Below are positions 1 through 9,607 of a stretch of 64,000 bases of DNA, piece after piece. The stretch is from DATAEE01 sp036258175 (GTDB taxonomy: Bacteria; Acidobacteriota; Vicinamibacteria; Vicinamibacterales; 2-12-FULL-66-21). A model generated the notes under the pieces. That model saw only the letters and a program-made list of their open reading frames with translations. It was not told the DNA's origin and did no database searches. The stretch lies in NCBI GenBank assembly GCA_036258175.1, contig DATAEE010000190.1:35591-99590 (forward strand), in the 5' to 3' direction. The number at the start of each line of letters is the position of its first letter. Positions within the stretch are counted from its first letter, which is position 1. A program made the position numbers and the translations under genes.

Positions 1-681
1 CACGAGCACGTCCGCGGGCCGGGCCTGCTCGAGGATCTCCGCCTTGGCATCGGCGATGGCGTCGGCCGACGCGAAGAATCCCATGTGGGCGTCGCCGACG
101 TTGGTCCACACGCGTACGTCCGGCTCCGCGATGCCGACCAGCGTCCGGATCTCCCCCGCGTGGTTCATACCAAGTTCGACGACCGCGACCTCCGGCCGGC
201 CGCGCAGCTCGAGCAGCGACAGCGGCAGGCCAATGTGATTGTTCAAATTCCCCTTGTTTCGGAACACGCGGTACCGGCTCGAAAGGAACTCGGCCGCGAT
301 TTCCTTGGTCGTCGTCTTGCCGGCGCTTCCGGTGATGGCGACGACTTTCGCGCCGGAGGCGCGGCGCACGTGCCGCGCCAGGGCCTGTAAAGCGGCCGTC
401 GTGTCGTCCACCAGGACCACGATGGCACCTTCGGGGCCCCGCGCCGCGGCGGCCGTGTCGCTGACGACAACACCGGCGGCGCCACGTTCGAAGGCCGCGC
501 CGACGAACGCGTGTCCGTCAAATCGCTCGCCGCGGATGGCGAAGAAGAGGTCACCCGGCGCAACCGTCCTCGAGTCGATTGAAATGCCGCCAATCACGCG
601 TCCGCCGTCTCCGCCAATCAACCGTCCTCCCGCCGCCTCTGCCAGCTCGCCGGCGGTTACCGCAACCGGCTCACCTGACAT
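1..681 (-). CDS. murF: MurF, UDP-MurNAc-tripeptide:D-Ala-D-Ala ligase (N-terminal part)
   Basis: The first 227 codons are in the window and the gene runs off the left edge. MurF adds D-Ala-D-Ala to UDP-MurNAc-tripeptide in the cytoplasm, the last step before lipid I. The N-terminal Mur domain is followed by an ATP-binding loop TGSAGKTTTK at about residues 117-126. NKGNLNNHIG follows near 142-151 and the ELGMNHAGEI stretch near 169-178, both typical of MurF. The ATG at 681 lies inside the end of murE with an 11-base overlap, so the two are translationally coupled. The order murE-murF is the standard dcw arrangement. Identification is firm; only the C-terminal domain is unseen. Confidence 0.95.
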   Translation of the reverse strand, partial: MSGEPVAVTAGELAEAAGGRLIGGDGGRVIGGISIDSRTVAPGDLFFAIRGERFDGHAFVGAAFERGAAGVVVSDTAAAARGPEGAIVVLVDDTTAALQALARHVRRASGAKVVAITGSAGKTTTKEIAAEFLSSRYRVFRNKGNLNNHIGLPLSLLELRGRPEVAVVELGMNHAGEIRTLVGIAEPDVRVWTNVGDAHMGFFASADAIADAKAEILEQARPADVLV

Positions 682-2188
682 GCGAGCCGGTGCGCCGCCG
701 CACGAGCGCCGCACGGGCGACGTCCGCATCGTCGAACGGCAGGACCCGGCTGCCGATCGTCTGCGTCGTTTCGTGCCCCTTGCCCGCGACGAGTACGAGA
801 TCGGCCGGGCGCGCCTCTCGGACGGCGCGCTCGATCGCCTCGGCGCGATCGACGATCGCCAGCCAGGGCACGCGCGCCGGCACCAGTCCGCGCTTGATGT
901 CGTCGATGATGCGCTCCGGATCTTCCGAGCGCGGATTGTCGGACGTGACGACGACGAGATCGCTGAGCCGCGCGGCGACGGCGCCCATCAGCGGACGTTT
1001 GGTCGTGTCGCGATCGCCGCCGCAGCCAAAAACAGTGATGATCCGGCCGCCGGCAAGCGGCCGCGCGGTCTCGAGCAGGTTCTTCAGCGCATCGTCGGTG
1101 TGCGCATAGTCGACGACGACCCGGACGTCATCGCCAGGACCCGAAACCACCTGAAACCGGCCGGGAACCTGCTTCAGCGCCGCAATGCCCTCTTCGATCG
1201 CGCCGAGCGCCACGTCGAGCGCCACCGCCGTCGTCACCGCGGCGAGAATGTTGTAGGCGTTCGGCCGTCCGACCAGCGGCGATCGCAGACGGAGTGTGCC
1301 GCGCGGCGTCCGCGCGTCGAACGACAGGCCCTCGAGCGACAGCGCGAGCGGCCCGGGCGTCACGTCCGCCGGGCGATCGATCGCATAGGTCACCGGGCGT
1401 GACGCCGCTGCGGCGATTGCCGCTCCCCGCGGGTCGTCGAGGTTGACGGCCGAGGGCGCACCTTCCGGCAGGATCTCGAAGAGGCGCTTCTTCGCCGCGA
1501 AGTACGACTCCATGTCCTGGTGGAAGTCGAGGTGGTCGCGGGTCAAGTTCGTGAAAATCCCCGCCGAGAAGCGAAGGCCGTCGGCGCGCCGAAGCGCCAG
1601 CGCATGCGACGAGACCTCCATCGCGCACGCGCCCGCGCCGCGGCTCACCATCTCGCGCAGCATCGCCTGAAGATCGGGCGCTTCCGGCGTCGTCCGCGAC
1701 GCGTCCCGATCTTCGCTCTTCGCTGACTCGGATCGACCGGGAAGGTGATAGCCGATCGTGCCGATCCGCCCGCACGGCACGCCGGCACGATCGAAAATCG
1801 AGGCGATGAGATAAGCAGTGGTCGTCTTGCCGTTCGTGCCCGTGATGCCGACGAGCAGCAGCTCCCGTGACGGGTGGCCGTAGTGCTGGGAGGCCAACTC
1901 AGCCAGCGCCAGGCGGGCATCGGTCGTGCGAATCCAGAGGACGCCGCGGTCCGCGAGATCCCCCGGTGCGGGCGACTCTGACACGACGCCGATGGCTCCG
2001 CGATCGATCGCTTGCCGTGCGTACGCCAGGCCGTCTGCCTTCTGGCCACGCATTGCGACGAAGACGGCGCCTGGAACGACCTGTCGCGAGTCGTACGCGA
2101 CCTGCGTCACGGTCCGCTGCAGCTCTTGTCGTCCCGCCGCTTGCGCCGACTGGTCGCCGGCAATCGATACGACGTCGGCGAGGGTCAC
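671..2188 (-). CDS. murE: MurE, UDP-MurNAc-L-Ala-D-Glu:meso-DAP ligase
   Basis: A 505-residue Mur ligase, normal for MurE. It adds the third stem-peptide residue to UDP-MurNAc-L-Ala-D-Glu. The ATP loop GITGTNGKTTTAY lies in the first third. In the C-terminal domain a DNPRSEDP motif is present; DNPR is the known signature of meso-diaminopimelate-specific MurE, so the cell wall is probably of the DAP type. The start is GTG at 2188, giving a GTGA 4-base overlap with the stop of the upstream penicillin-binding protein. It also overlaps murF by 11 bases. All three genes clearly form one operon. Confidence 0.96.
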   Translation of the reverse strand: MTLADVVSIAGDQSAQAAGRQELQRTVTQVAYDSRQVVPGAVFVAMRGQKADGLAYARQAIDRGAIGVVSESPAPGDLADRGVLWIRTTDARLALAELASQHYGHPSRELLLVGITGTNGKTTTAYLIASIFDRAGVPCGRIGTIGYHLPGRSESAKSEDRDASRTTPEAPDLQAMLREMVSRGAGACAMEVSSHALALRRADGLRFSAGIFTNLTRDHLDFHQDMESYFAAKKRLFEILPEGAPSAVNLDDPRGAAIAAAASRPVTYAIDRPADVTPGPLALSLEGLSFDARTPRGTLRLRSPLVGRPNAYNILAAVTTAVALDVALGAIEEGIAALKQVPGRFQVVSGPGDDVRVVVDYAHTDDALKNLLETARPLAGGRIITVFGCGGDRDTTKRPLMGAVAARLSDLVVVTSDNPRSEDPERIIDDIKRGLVPARVPWLAIVDRAEAIERAVREARPADLVLVAGKGHETTQTIGSRVLPFDDADVARAALVRRRTGSHVR

Positions 2189-4254
2189 GGTGAGATGCCC
2201 CGGATCGACGCTGACGCGGGGACGACGCGTTGGAGCTTCAGTGTGCAGGTATCGCCGCGCTCCAGCGTGGCGCCTGCCTCAGGCCGCTGATCGATGACGA
2301 ACCCGTCGCCAGTGACCTGCGCGGCCAGACCCATCTGCGCCAGGGTCCGGAGCGCTTCCCTCGCGCTCAGACCGCGGAGGTCGGGCATCAGACCGTGCGC
2401 TGCGACGCGCGGGCCTGCGGCAATGACTGCGGTGGGCCGAGCGACGGCAGGACGCGCAGCTTCCGGCGTGGCCGGTCCGCGCGCGGCGATGACGGCCGGC
2501 ATTGGATCGACCGTCGGCGGCACGCCGAGCTGACGAAGTGCCGCTTCGGCGATCCGTTTGAAGATCGGCGCGGCAACCACGCCGCCGTAGTAGCCCTTGC
2601 CGTGCGGCGCATCAATCACGACGAGGATGGTGATCGCCGGTTTGCGCGACGGCACGAAGCCCACGAACGAGGCGTGAAACTCACTGTGCGAGTACCTGCC
2701 GTTGATGAGCATGCTGGCTGTGCCGGTCTTCCCGGCGACCTGATAACCGGCAAGCTGTGCAGTCTCAGCGGTGCCTCGCTCGACGACGGCCTCCATGATT
2801 CCAGTCAACGCCGCCGCCGTTTCTGGTTTGATCGTGCGGCGCAAAACCTGGCGCGGCGTGGCAATGCGCTGTCCGTCGCGAATGACCGCGCGCACGATGC
2901 GCGGCTGCAGCAGCTCGCCCCCGTTCGCGATCGCGCTCACTGCCGACGCCATCTGCAGCGGCGTCACGCCGATCTGGTAACCCATCGACACGGACGCCAG
3001 TGCACTGTCATTCAATGTCTCAGGCCGCCACACGATTCCCGGACTCTCACCGCGGAAGTCGGGCGCGAGCGTCTCGCCGAAGCCGAACCGCCGCACATAG
3101 CGGCTGAGACGCTCCGGACCAAGCCGCAACCCGATCTTCACGGCGCCCACGTTGCTCGACTTGACGATTACGTCGGTAAACGAGAGCGTGCCGTAAGTGT
3201 GCACGTCGTCGATCTGTCGCGACCCGAAGCGGATCATGCCCGCGCTGACGTCAATCGGCGCGTCGAGCGCCATCACCGACTCTTCGATCGCCGCCGCCGA
3301 CGTGACGATCTTAAACGTCGAGCCCGGCTCGTAGATTTCCTGGATCGCCCGGTTGCGCTGATGCGCCGCGGGCGAGCGATTGAACGCATTCGGGTTGAAC
3401 GTCGGCCAGTTCGCAAGCGCCAGAATCTCGCCCGTCGCCGGCTGCATGACGACTACGGTGCCGCCGGCGGCGTGGTGCTCCTCGATCCCGGCGCGCAGCT
3501 CGCGCTCCGCGATGTGCTGAATGTACTGGTCGATCGTGAGCTCGAGGGTCGCACCGGCGGTTGGCGGTCGCTCGATGCGGCTCGTGACGGCGTGACGCCG
3601 CGCATCCGTCTGGATCAGTACGCGTCCCGGCCGTCCGCGTATGACGGAGTCGTACGCCGCTTCGACGCCATGTAGTCCCTGGCCGTCAGTGCCGACATAT
3701 CCGAGCAGATGCGCAGCCAGGTCCAGCTTGGGGTAATAGCGGCGCGTTTCTTTGACGAAGCCGACGCCCTCCAAGCCGAGCCTGGCGACCTCGCGCGCCT
3801 CGTCCGGCGCCACCTGGCGCTTGACGAACGCGAACGCCCGCTGGCGCGACAGTCGATCCACCAGCGCGCGTCGATCGCGAGCGGAACACTCTTCGAGCAC
3901 GGCGCACAGCCGCGTGGCGGTCTGGTCCGGCGTCGAGATTTCCGCAGGGACCGCATAGACCGACTCCGCGTCGACGCTGTAAGCGAGAATGTGGCCGTCC
4001 CGGTCCACGATCTCGCCGCGTTTCGCAGGCGCTTCGATAGTTCGCAGCTGCTGCCGCTCGGCGCGGGCCATCAGCTCGTCGTGCTGCGCGACCTGCAGAT
4101 AAAAAAGGCGCGCTTCGATGCTCAAGCCCCACACTCCGAACAGGACGGCGGCTACGGCAATCCGCGCGCGAAGTGTCGAGCGCCAGGGAACCGGCGGCGG
4201 GGGTGCAGTTTTGATGTCGTTCACAAGGGCCCCCGCGACGTCACCTGGACGCAA
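2185..4254 (-). CDS. ftsI: FtsI/PBP3-type division transpeptidase with C-terminal PASTA domain
   Basis: Class B penicillin-binding protein, 689 residues from the first possible start. One membrane helix lies at about 30-50, then the PBP dimerisation region, then the transpeptidase domain. The active-site Ser is near 312 (GSTFK, SxxK), SSN near 366-368 and KTG near 509-511. A single PASTA-like domain occupies about 620-680, as in SpoVD/FtsI variants. It cross-links septal peptidoglycan together with FtsW and FtsL. The longest start is TTG at 4254, inside the end of ftsL; a GTG at 4224 just after a G-rich stretch is an equally plausible start and would remove ten residues. The 3' end overlaps murE by four bases. 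Confidence 0.95.
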   Translation of the reverse strand: MRPGDVAGALVNDIKTAPPPPVPWRSTLRARIAVAAVLFGVWGLSIEARLFYLQVAQHDELMARAERQQLRTIEAPAKRGEIVDRDGHILAYSVDAESVYAVPAEISTPDQTATRLCAVLEECSARDRRALVDRLSRQRAFAFVKRQVAPDEAREVARLGLEGVGFVKETRRYYPKLDLAAHLLGYVGTDGQGLHGVEAAYDSVIRGRPGRVLIQTDARRHAVTSRIERPPTAGATLELTIDQYIQHIAERELRAGIEEHHAAGGTVVVMQPATGEILALANWPTFNPNAFNRSPAAHQRNRAIQEIYEPGSTFKIVTSAAAIEESVMALDAPIDVSAGMIRFGSRQIDDVHTYGTLSFTDVIVKSSNVGAVKIGLRLGPERLSRYVRRFGFGETLAPDFRGESPGIVWRPETLNDSALASVSMGYQIGVTPLQMASAVSAIANGGELLQPRIVRAVIRDGQRIATPRQVLRRTIKPETAAALTGIMEAVVERGTAETAQLAGYQVAGKTGTASMLINGRYSHSEFHASFVGFVPSRKPAITILVVIDAPHGKGYYGGVVAAPIFKRIAEAALRQLGVPPTVDPMPAVIAARGPATPEAARPAVARPTAVIAAGPRVAAHGLMPDLRGLSAREALRTLAQMGLAAQVTGDGFVIDQRPEAGATLERGDTCTLKLQRVVPASASIRGISP

Positions 4255-4633
4255 CGATGGACTTGTCGGGCGGATCCGGCGCCGGGACCCGTTCGATGAC
4301 TACGGCCTCGCCCTCGACGGGCGGCACCATCCGCAGTTTTTTGATCGCGAGCGACTCGATGCGCTTCGGATCCTGGAGCGTCTCGATCTCCACGGTCAGA
4401 TGCCGCCGGATCTCCTCCTCGGCTGCGCGCTCCTGCTGCATGCGCTCGATCCGGTAACCGTGGCGCAGCAGCTCGAAATGCTGCCAGGCGGAAAACAGCA
4501 GCAGCCCTCCGAGCAGGACGCCGATGCCAACCGAGCGCCAGAGCTCACGCTGGCGCTCCTCGTCCACTTCGCGGACGATCGGGTTGTTGCGGACGTCCTT
4601 CCGGACGGCGTATTCGAAATCGATCGCTTTCAC
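4241..4633 (-). CDS. ftsL: FtsL-like cell division protein
   Basis: A 130-residue bitopic membrane protein: short charged cytoplasmic N-terminus, one hydrophobic helix at about 35-50, then a heptad-rich coiled-coil stretch (about 55-95) ending in a basic and proline-rich tail. FtsL joins FtsB and FtsQ to activate the FtsWI septal synthase. Sequence identity in this family is low, so the call rests on size, topology and position between rsmH and ftsI, where ftsL is almost always found. GTG start at 4633 overlaps the rsmH stop by four bases (GTGA). Confidence 0.88.
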   Translation of the reverse strand: MKAIDFEYAVRKDVRNNPIVREVDEERQRELWRSVGIGVLLGGLLLFSAWQHFELLRHGYRIERMQQERAAEEEIRRHLTVEIETLQDPKRIESLAIKKLRMVPPVEGEAVVIERVPAPDPPDKSIVASR

Positions 4634-5511
4634 GCGAACCTCTCGATCGCGCGCAGCTTCGCACTGCGCGCCCGCGGATTCCGCGCCACTTCCTCATCGG
4701 ACGGCACCAGCGGCCGCTTCGTCAGCAACCGCAGCGCGGCGCCCCGCGCGAGGGCGCGGAACGTCTGTTTGACGATCCGGTCCTCGAGAGAATGAAAACT
4801 GATCACGACCAGGCGTGCGCCGATGGAAAGCAGGTGTGTCACGCTGGTGAGGAACAGATCGAGTCCCTCGAGCTCGCGATTCACCCAAATCCGCAGCGCC
4901 TGAAACGTGCGCGTTGCGGGATCGATGCGCTGGTGTCCACGCGACGGAATCGAACGCCTGACGATTGCAGCAAGCTGACCTGTCCGGACGATGGGCGCCG
5001 TCCGGCGCGCGGTGACGATCGCGCGGGCGATCCGCCGCGCGTAACGCTCCTCGCCAAACTGATAAATAACGTCCGCGAGCTCTTCCTCCCGTACATCCGC
5101 AAGGAGATCGGCGACCGTCCGCCCCTGCGATTGGTCCATCCGCATGTCGAGCGGCTCGTCGCGCCGGAAGCTGAAGCCGCGATCCGCTCCGTCGAGTTGC
5201 ATCGACGACACGCCGAGATCCGCCAGCGCACCAGCGACTTCGGCGATGCCGCGCGCCGCGAAGATCGATTCGGTGTCGCGATAGTCGGCATGCACCAGCT
5301 CGACGCGATCCGCATACGGCGCCAGGGCTGCGGCAGCATGCGCCAAGGCGTCCGGGTCTCGATCGAGCCCGATCAAGCGGGTGCCGCCAGCTTCCAGGAT
5401 GGCGCGCGCATGTCCGCCCAGCCCGACCGTGCAGTCGACGTAGAGGCCGCCGCGGCCCGGCGCGAGCGTCTCGACCGTTTCGGCGACCATGACCGGCTCA
5501 TGCAGCGCCAT
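4630..5511 (-). CDS. rsmH: RsmH (MraW), 16S rRNA m4C1402 methyltransferase
   Basis: A 293-residue SAM-dependent methyltransferase that N4-methylates C1402 of 16S rRNA. The N-terminal HEPVMVAETV motif and the SAM-binding DCTVGLGGHA loop near residues 26-35 are typical, as are GLDRDPDA and the late FHSLEDRIVK motif. Length is close to the usual 300-310. The ATG at 5511 follows mraZ by six bases, and the stop overlaps ftsL. This is the conserved second gene of the dcw operon. Confidence 0.97.
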   Translation of the reverse strand: MALHEPVMVAETVETLAPGRGGLYVDCTVGLGGHARAILEAGGTRLIGLDRDPDALAHAAAALAPYADRVELVHADYRDTESIFAARGIAEVAGALADLGVSSMQLDGADRGFSFRRDEPLDMRMDQSQGRTVADLLADVREEELADVIYQFGEERYARRIARAIVTARRTAPIVRTGQLAAIVRRSIPSRGHQRIDPATRTFQALRIWVNRELEGLDLFLTSVTHLLSIGARLVVISFHSLEDRIVKQTFRALARGAALRLLTKRPLVPSDEEVARNPRARSAKLRAIERFA

Positions 5512-5517
5512 ATAGAG

Positions 5518-5958
5518 TTAGATCCCGAATTCCGACAGCGCGCGTGCATCGTCGTCGCTGAACGGATCGCGCTGGAGCTTCGCGAGAAAGCGCTCGTGAT
5601 TCCAGACATCGAGGTACTTGTGCTGACCGAGCACGTCCACGTCGCCGGTCATACCAGCCGAGTCGCGGAGCCGGGTGTGGATCAGGACTCGACCCTGACC
5701 GTCGAACGACGTCACCTGACCGAAGTAGCTCACCCGATCGAAGAACTTCTGCCGCGCGGGGTGGGTGGTCGGGACCCGCGAGAGCTTTTCCTCGATCTCC
5801 TTCCACACTGCCATCGGGTAGAGCCTCACCGACTCGCCCGTCACGCTCGTCACGAAGAGATCGGAGCCATGCTCCTTCTGAACGAGAGCTCGAAAGGCGT
5901 TGGGGATCTTGAGCCTCCCCTTGTCATCGATTCTGGCGGCGTAATTCCCCAGAAGCAC
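5518..5958 (-). CDS. mraZ: MraZ transcriptional regulator
   Basis: A 146-residue protein with two SpoVT/AbrB-like MraZ repeats; the DDKGRLKIP and DGQGRVLI segments are the paired DxxGR signatures. MraZ forms a ring-shaped oligomer that binds direct repeats upstream of its own operon and controls dcw transcription. GTG start at 5958. It is the first gene of the operon. Three repeats matching the known MraZ box layout lie 10-34 bases upstream of the start, which supports autoregulation. Confidence 0.97.
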   Translation of the reverse strand: MLLGNYAARIDDKGRLKIPNAFRALVQKEHGSDLFVTSVTGESVRLYPMAVWKEIEEKLSRVPTTHPARQKFFDRVSYFGQVTSFDGQGRVLIHTRLRDSAGMTGDVDVLGQHKYLDVWNHERFLAKLQRDPFSDDDARALSEFGI

Positions 5959-5967
5959 GAGTGTTAG

Positions 5968-5992
5968 TCCACTTCACTCCACGCTGGACCAC
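5968..5992 (-). promoter_or_regulatory. MraZ operator: three GTGG boxes at 10 bp pitch
   Basis: On the minus strand GTGGT, GTGGA and GTGGA recur exactly every ten bases (complements at 5988-5992, 5978-5982 and 5968-5972). Three or four GTGG/TGGG-type boxes separated by five bases are the established MraZ target in other bacteria. The array starts about five bases after the -10 element, so bound MraZ would cover the transcription start and the 5' leader. Confidence 0.85.
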
Positions 5993-5996
5993 GGGG

Positions 5997-6025
5997 AGTC
6001 TAAAGATGGTTCTCGGCCGTGTCAA
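5997..6025 (-). promoter_or_regulatory. dcw operon sigma-70 type promoter
   Basis: On the minus strand a perfect -35 TTGACA (complement at 6020-6025) is followed by a 17-base spacer and a -10 TAGACT (complement at 5997-6002). It points into mraZ, 39 bases ahead of its start codon. This is the best consensus promoter in the window. Confidence 0.85.
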
Positions 6026-6062
6026 TTGCAAAATCCAGATGTACAGTGGGCTACGCTGAATT

Positions 6063-6087
6063 TTCGCCGGGCGAACAAACCGGCGAA
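6063..6087 (+). repeat. Perfect 8-bp inverted repeat between mraZ and ychF
   Basis: TTCGCCGG and CCGGCGAA face each other across nine bases. It sits upstream of both the divergent dcw promoter and the ychF -10 element. It could be an operator or a small hairpin; no adjoining T-run makes it a terminator. Confidence 0.5.
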
Positions 6088-6112
6088 GGCCACCGGACGC
6101 CGGGCTACTGCG

Positions 6113-6121
6113 TGCTACGAT
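6113..6121 (+). promoter_or_regulatory. Extended -10 element for ychF
   Basis: TGC-TACGAT fits an extended -10 and ends ten bases before the ATG at 6132, so the mRNA would begin at or within a few bases of that codon. No good -35 is visible. It supports 6132 rather than 6120 as the translation start, because the ATG at 6120 overlaps the -10 itself. Confidence 0.45.
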
Positions 6122-6131
6122 GCGCAGTTCG

Positions 6132-7219
<1,088 letters not shown>

Positions 7220-7220
<1 letters not shown>

Positions 7221-8077
7221 TGGCTCAGCCCGATGCGGTGTCGATCGTCATCCCCGCCTACAACGAAGCAGCGGTCATCGCGGACGTCGTCTCGGCGCTC
7301 GCGCGCGCCGCCGGCTGGCGCGAGATCCTGGTGGTCGATGACGGGTCGGCCGACGAGACGGGGCCGCGGGCGGCCGCGGCAGGCGCCCGCGTCATCCGGC
7401 ACCCGTATAACAAAGGAAATGGCGCGGCGGTCAAGACCGGCGTGCGTCAGGCGACGGGCGAGTACATCCTGATCCTGGACGCGGACGGTCAGCACCGCGT
7501 CGAGGATGCGCTGAACGTGATCCCGAACCTCGGCGAGTACGATCTCGTCGTCGGCGCGCGCGATCCTTCGAGCCACGCGACGGTCGTCCGGCGGATCGGC
7601 AATGCCGGGCTGAACTGGATCGCAACGTACCTGACCGGCCGGGACATTCCGGATCTGACGTCCGGCCTGCGCGGCGCCCGACGAGAGTACCTGCGGGAGT
7701 TCCTGCATCTCCTGCCGAATGGATTCTCCACTCCGACGACAACGACGCTTGCGTTCTTGAAGGCCGGCTACAACGTGACGTTCGTTCCGGCCACTGCTGC
7801 GGCGCGCGTCGGGTCGTCGAACATCCGCACGAGTCGAGATGGCCTGAAGTTTTTTCTGATTCTCGTCCGCGTCATCACGATCTTCAGCCCCATGCGCATC
7901 TTTCTGCCGATTAGCGCTGTATCATTCGCCGTTGGGGCTGGTTATGCCATCTGGACGATCCTGACGCAGAGCCACGTCACGAATTCGTCGGTTCTTCTCA
8001 TCCTTTTTTCCGTCGTCGTCTTCCTTGTCGCGCTCGTGTCGGAGCAGATATCAGCGCTCCGTGAAGGCCGTTCGTGA
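7220..8077 (+). CDS. Family 2 glycosyltransferase (DPM/DPG-synthase-like) with C-terminal membrane helices
   Basis: 285 residues. GT-A fold signatures are visible: SIVIPAYNE near the N-terminus, VVDDGSADET near 39-48 and the metal-binding DADGQH near 90. Two hydrophobic helices occupy roughly the last 70 residues, so the enzyme probably loads sugar onto a polyprenyl phosphate or acts on a membrane-bound acceptor. The ATG overlaps the ychF stop by one base, and the stop overlaps the next gene by four (GTGA). It is the first of three consecutive GT2 genes. The donor and acceptor cannot be told from sequence. Confidence 0.88.
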
Positions 8078-8805
8078 ATATCCTGGTCATCGTTCCGACC
8101 TACAACGAGCGGGAGAACCTGCCACAGCTCGTTCCCGCGATCCTCGGTCGTGAAGGCTACCGCCTGATGATCGTGGACGACGCGTCGCCGGACGGAACGG
8201 GCCAGCTCGCTGAAGAGCTTGCGCGACAGTGGCCGGGCAGGCTCGACGTGGTGCACCGGCAAGGCGTCCGCGGCCTTGGACGGTCTTACGTAGATGGGAT
8301 GCAGCGTGCGCTGGCGGAGGGAACCGCGGACGTCATCTGCCAGATGGACGCCGATCTGTCCCACAATCCCGATCATCTCCCCGCCCTCGTCGCGGCGACC
8401 GAGTCTCACGATCTGGTCATCGGGTCGCGGTATCTGAACGGCATCAGTGTGGTGAACTGGCCGCTGCGGCGGATCGTGCTGAGCGCGACGGCCAACGGCT
8501 ACATCCGCGCCGTGACGGGACTCTCAGCGCGTGACTGCACGAGCGGGTTCAGGGCCTGGCGCCGCGAGGCACTGGCCCGGATCCCGCTGGGCGAAGTCAT
8601 CTCTGACGGTTATTCGTTTCTCGTCGAGACCCTGTTCGAGGCAGCGCGGCGCGGCTGCCGGATCGGCGAGGTGCCAATCATCTTCATCGAACGACGCGAG
8701 GGTCAGTCGAAACTGTCCCGCAGGGTCCTCGTCGAGTCGCTCATCGCACCGTGGCGGCTGCGCCTGCGATCCTTGCCGGGTAAGTCGCCGCGTGCTACCG
8801 TTTAG
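8074..8805 (+). CDS. Polyprenol monophosphomannose synthase-like glycosyltransferase
   Basis: 243 residues, GTG start. The motifs LVIVPTYNERENL, IVDDASPDGTG, DADLSHNP and DCTSGFRAWRR match the soluble Dpm1/Ppm1 catalytic type. These transfer mannose (or another hexose) from a GDP- or UDP-sugar to polyprenyl phosphate. There is no membrane helix, unlike the preceding gene. Size and motif set are typical. It overlaps its upstream neighbour by four bases and is followed after ten bases by the third glycosyltransferase. It may supply a lipid-linked sugar for periplasmic transfer. Confidence 0.9.
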   Translation: MNILVIVPTYNERENLPQLVPAILGREGYRLMIVDDASPDGTGQLAEELARQWPGRLDVVHRQGVRGLGRSYVDGMQRALAEGTADVICQMDADLSHNPDHLPALVAATESHDLVIGSRYLNGISVVNWPLRRIVLSATANGYIRAVTGLSARDCTSGFRAWRREALARIPLGEVISDGYSFLVETLFEAARRGCRIGEVPIIFIERREGQSKLSRRVLVESLIAPWRLRLRSLPGKSPRATV

Positions 8806-8815
8806 CCCTTTGGAC

Positions 8816-9607
8816 ATGGCCACGCGCGCGATGCCAGCGGCAGCGGGTCTCTCAGTCTTCTTTCCGGCGTACAACGATAGCGGGACCATCGCAAGCATGG
8901 TCGTCACGGCCGTCCAGACGGCGCGCCGGCTGACGCCTGACTTCGAGGTCATTGTCGTCAACGACGGCAGTAAAGACCGGACGGCTTCGATCCTCGACGA
9001 GCTGGCGCGGCTGTATCCCGAGCTCCGTATCATTCATCACGAACGCAATCGTGGATACGGCGGCGCTCTGCGGAGCGGATTCGAAGCGGCGCGGAAAGAA
9101 CTGATCTTCTACACGGATGGCGACGCACAGTACGACCCCGCGGAGCTGGAGCTGCTCTGGCACCGCCTGACGCCTGATGTCGATCTGGTTAACGGCTACA
9201 AGATCAGCCGATCGGATCCGTGGCACCGGATCGTGATCGGCCGGCTGTACCACCATACGGTCAAGCTCGCGTTCGGCTTGAGGGTCCGCGACGTCGATTG
9301 CGACTTCCGTCTTATGCGCCGCTCGATTTTCGACCAGGTCCGTCTCGAGAAGAACAGCGGCGTCATCTGCCTCGAGATGATGAAGAAGATCCACGACGCC
9401 GGCGTCGCGATCGCCGAGGTGCCGGTTCACCATTTCCATCGCGCGTACGGGCGCTCGCAGTTCTTCAACTTCCGGCGGATCGGACGCACGGCCGTTGACG
9501 TGCTGAAGCTGTGGCTGGCGCTCGTCGTGCGGCGCGAGCACCTGCGAGATCGTACGAACCTGTCGCCGACGGCCGTCGCGAGCGACCGCGGCAAGAACCC
9601 CTCGTGA
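8816..9607 (+). CDS. Family 2 glycosyltransferase
   Basis: 263 residues from the ATG at 8816; the open frame extends further upstream, but only into the preceding gene. GT-A motifs are VFFPAYNDS, VIVNDGSKDRT near 46-56 and YTDGDAQYD near 98-106. The C-terminal part reads VDCDFRLMRR and VPVHHFHRAYGRSQFF, common in polyprenyl-phosphate-dependent glycosyltransferases. No clear membrane helix is seen. The end overlaps the next gene by four bases (GTGA), so it belongs to the same glycan operon. Confidence 0.87.
   Translation: MATRAMPAAAGLSVFFPAYNDSGTIASMVVTAVQTARRLTPDFEVIVVNDGSKDRTASILDELARLYPELRIIHHERNRGYGGALRSGFEAARKELIFYTDGDAQYDPAELELLWHRLTPDVDLVNGYKISRSDPWHRIVIGRLYHHTVKLAFGLRVRDVDCDFRLMRRSIFDQVRLEKNSGVICLEMMKKIHDAGVAIAEVPVHHFHRAYGRSQFFNFRRIGRTAVDVLKLWLALVVRREHLRDRTNLSPTAVASDRGKNPS

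Noticed and set aside
2230..3675. 481-codon open frame opposite the FtsI gene
   Set aside because: Shadow of the penicillin-binding protein gene; Arg-rich sequence without motifs.
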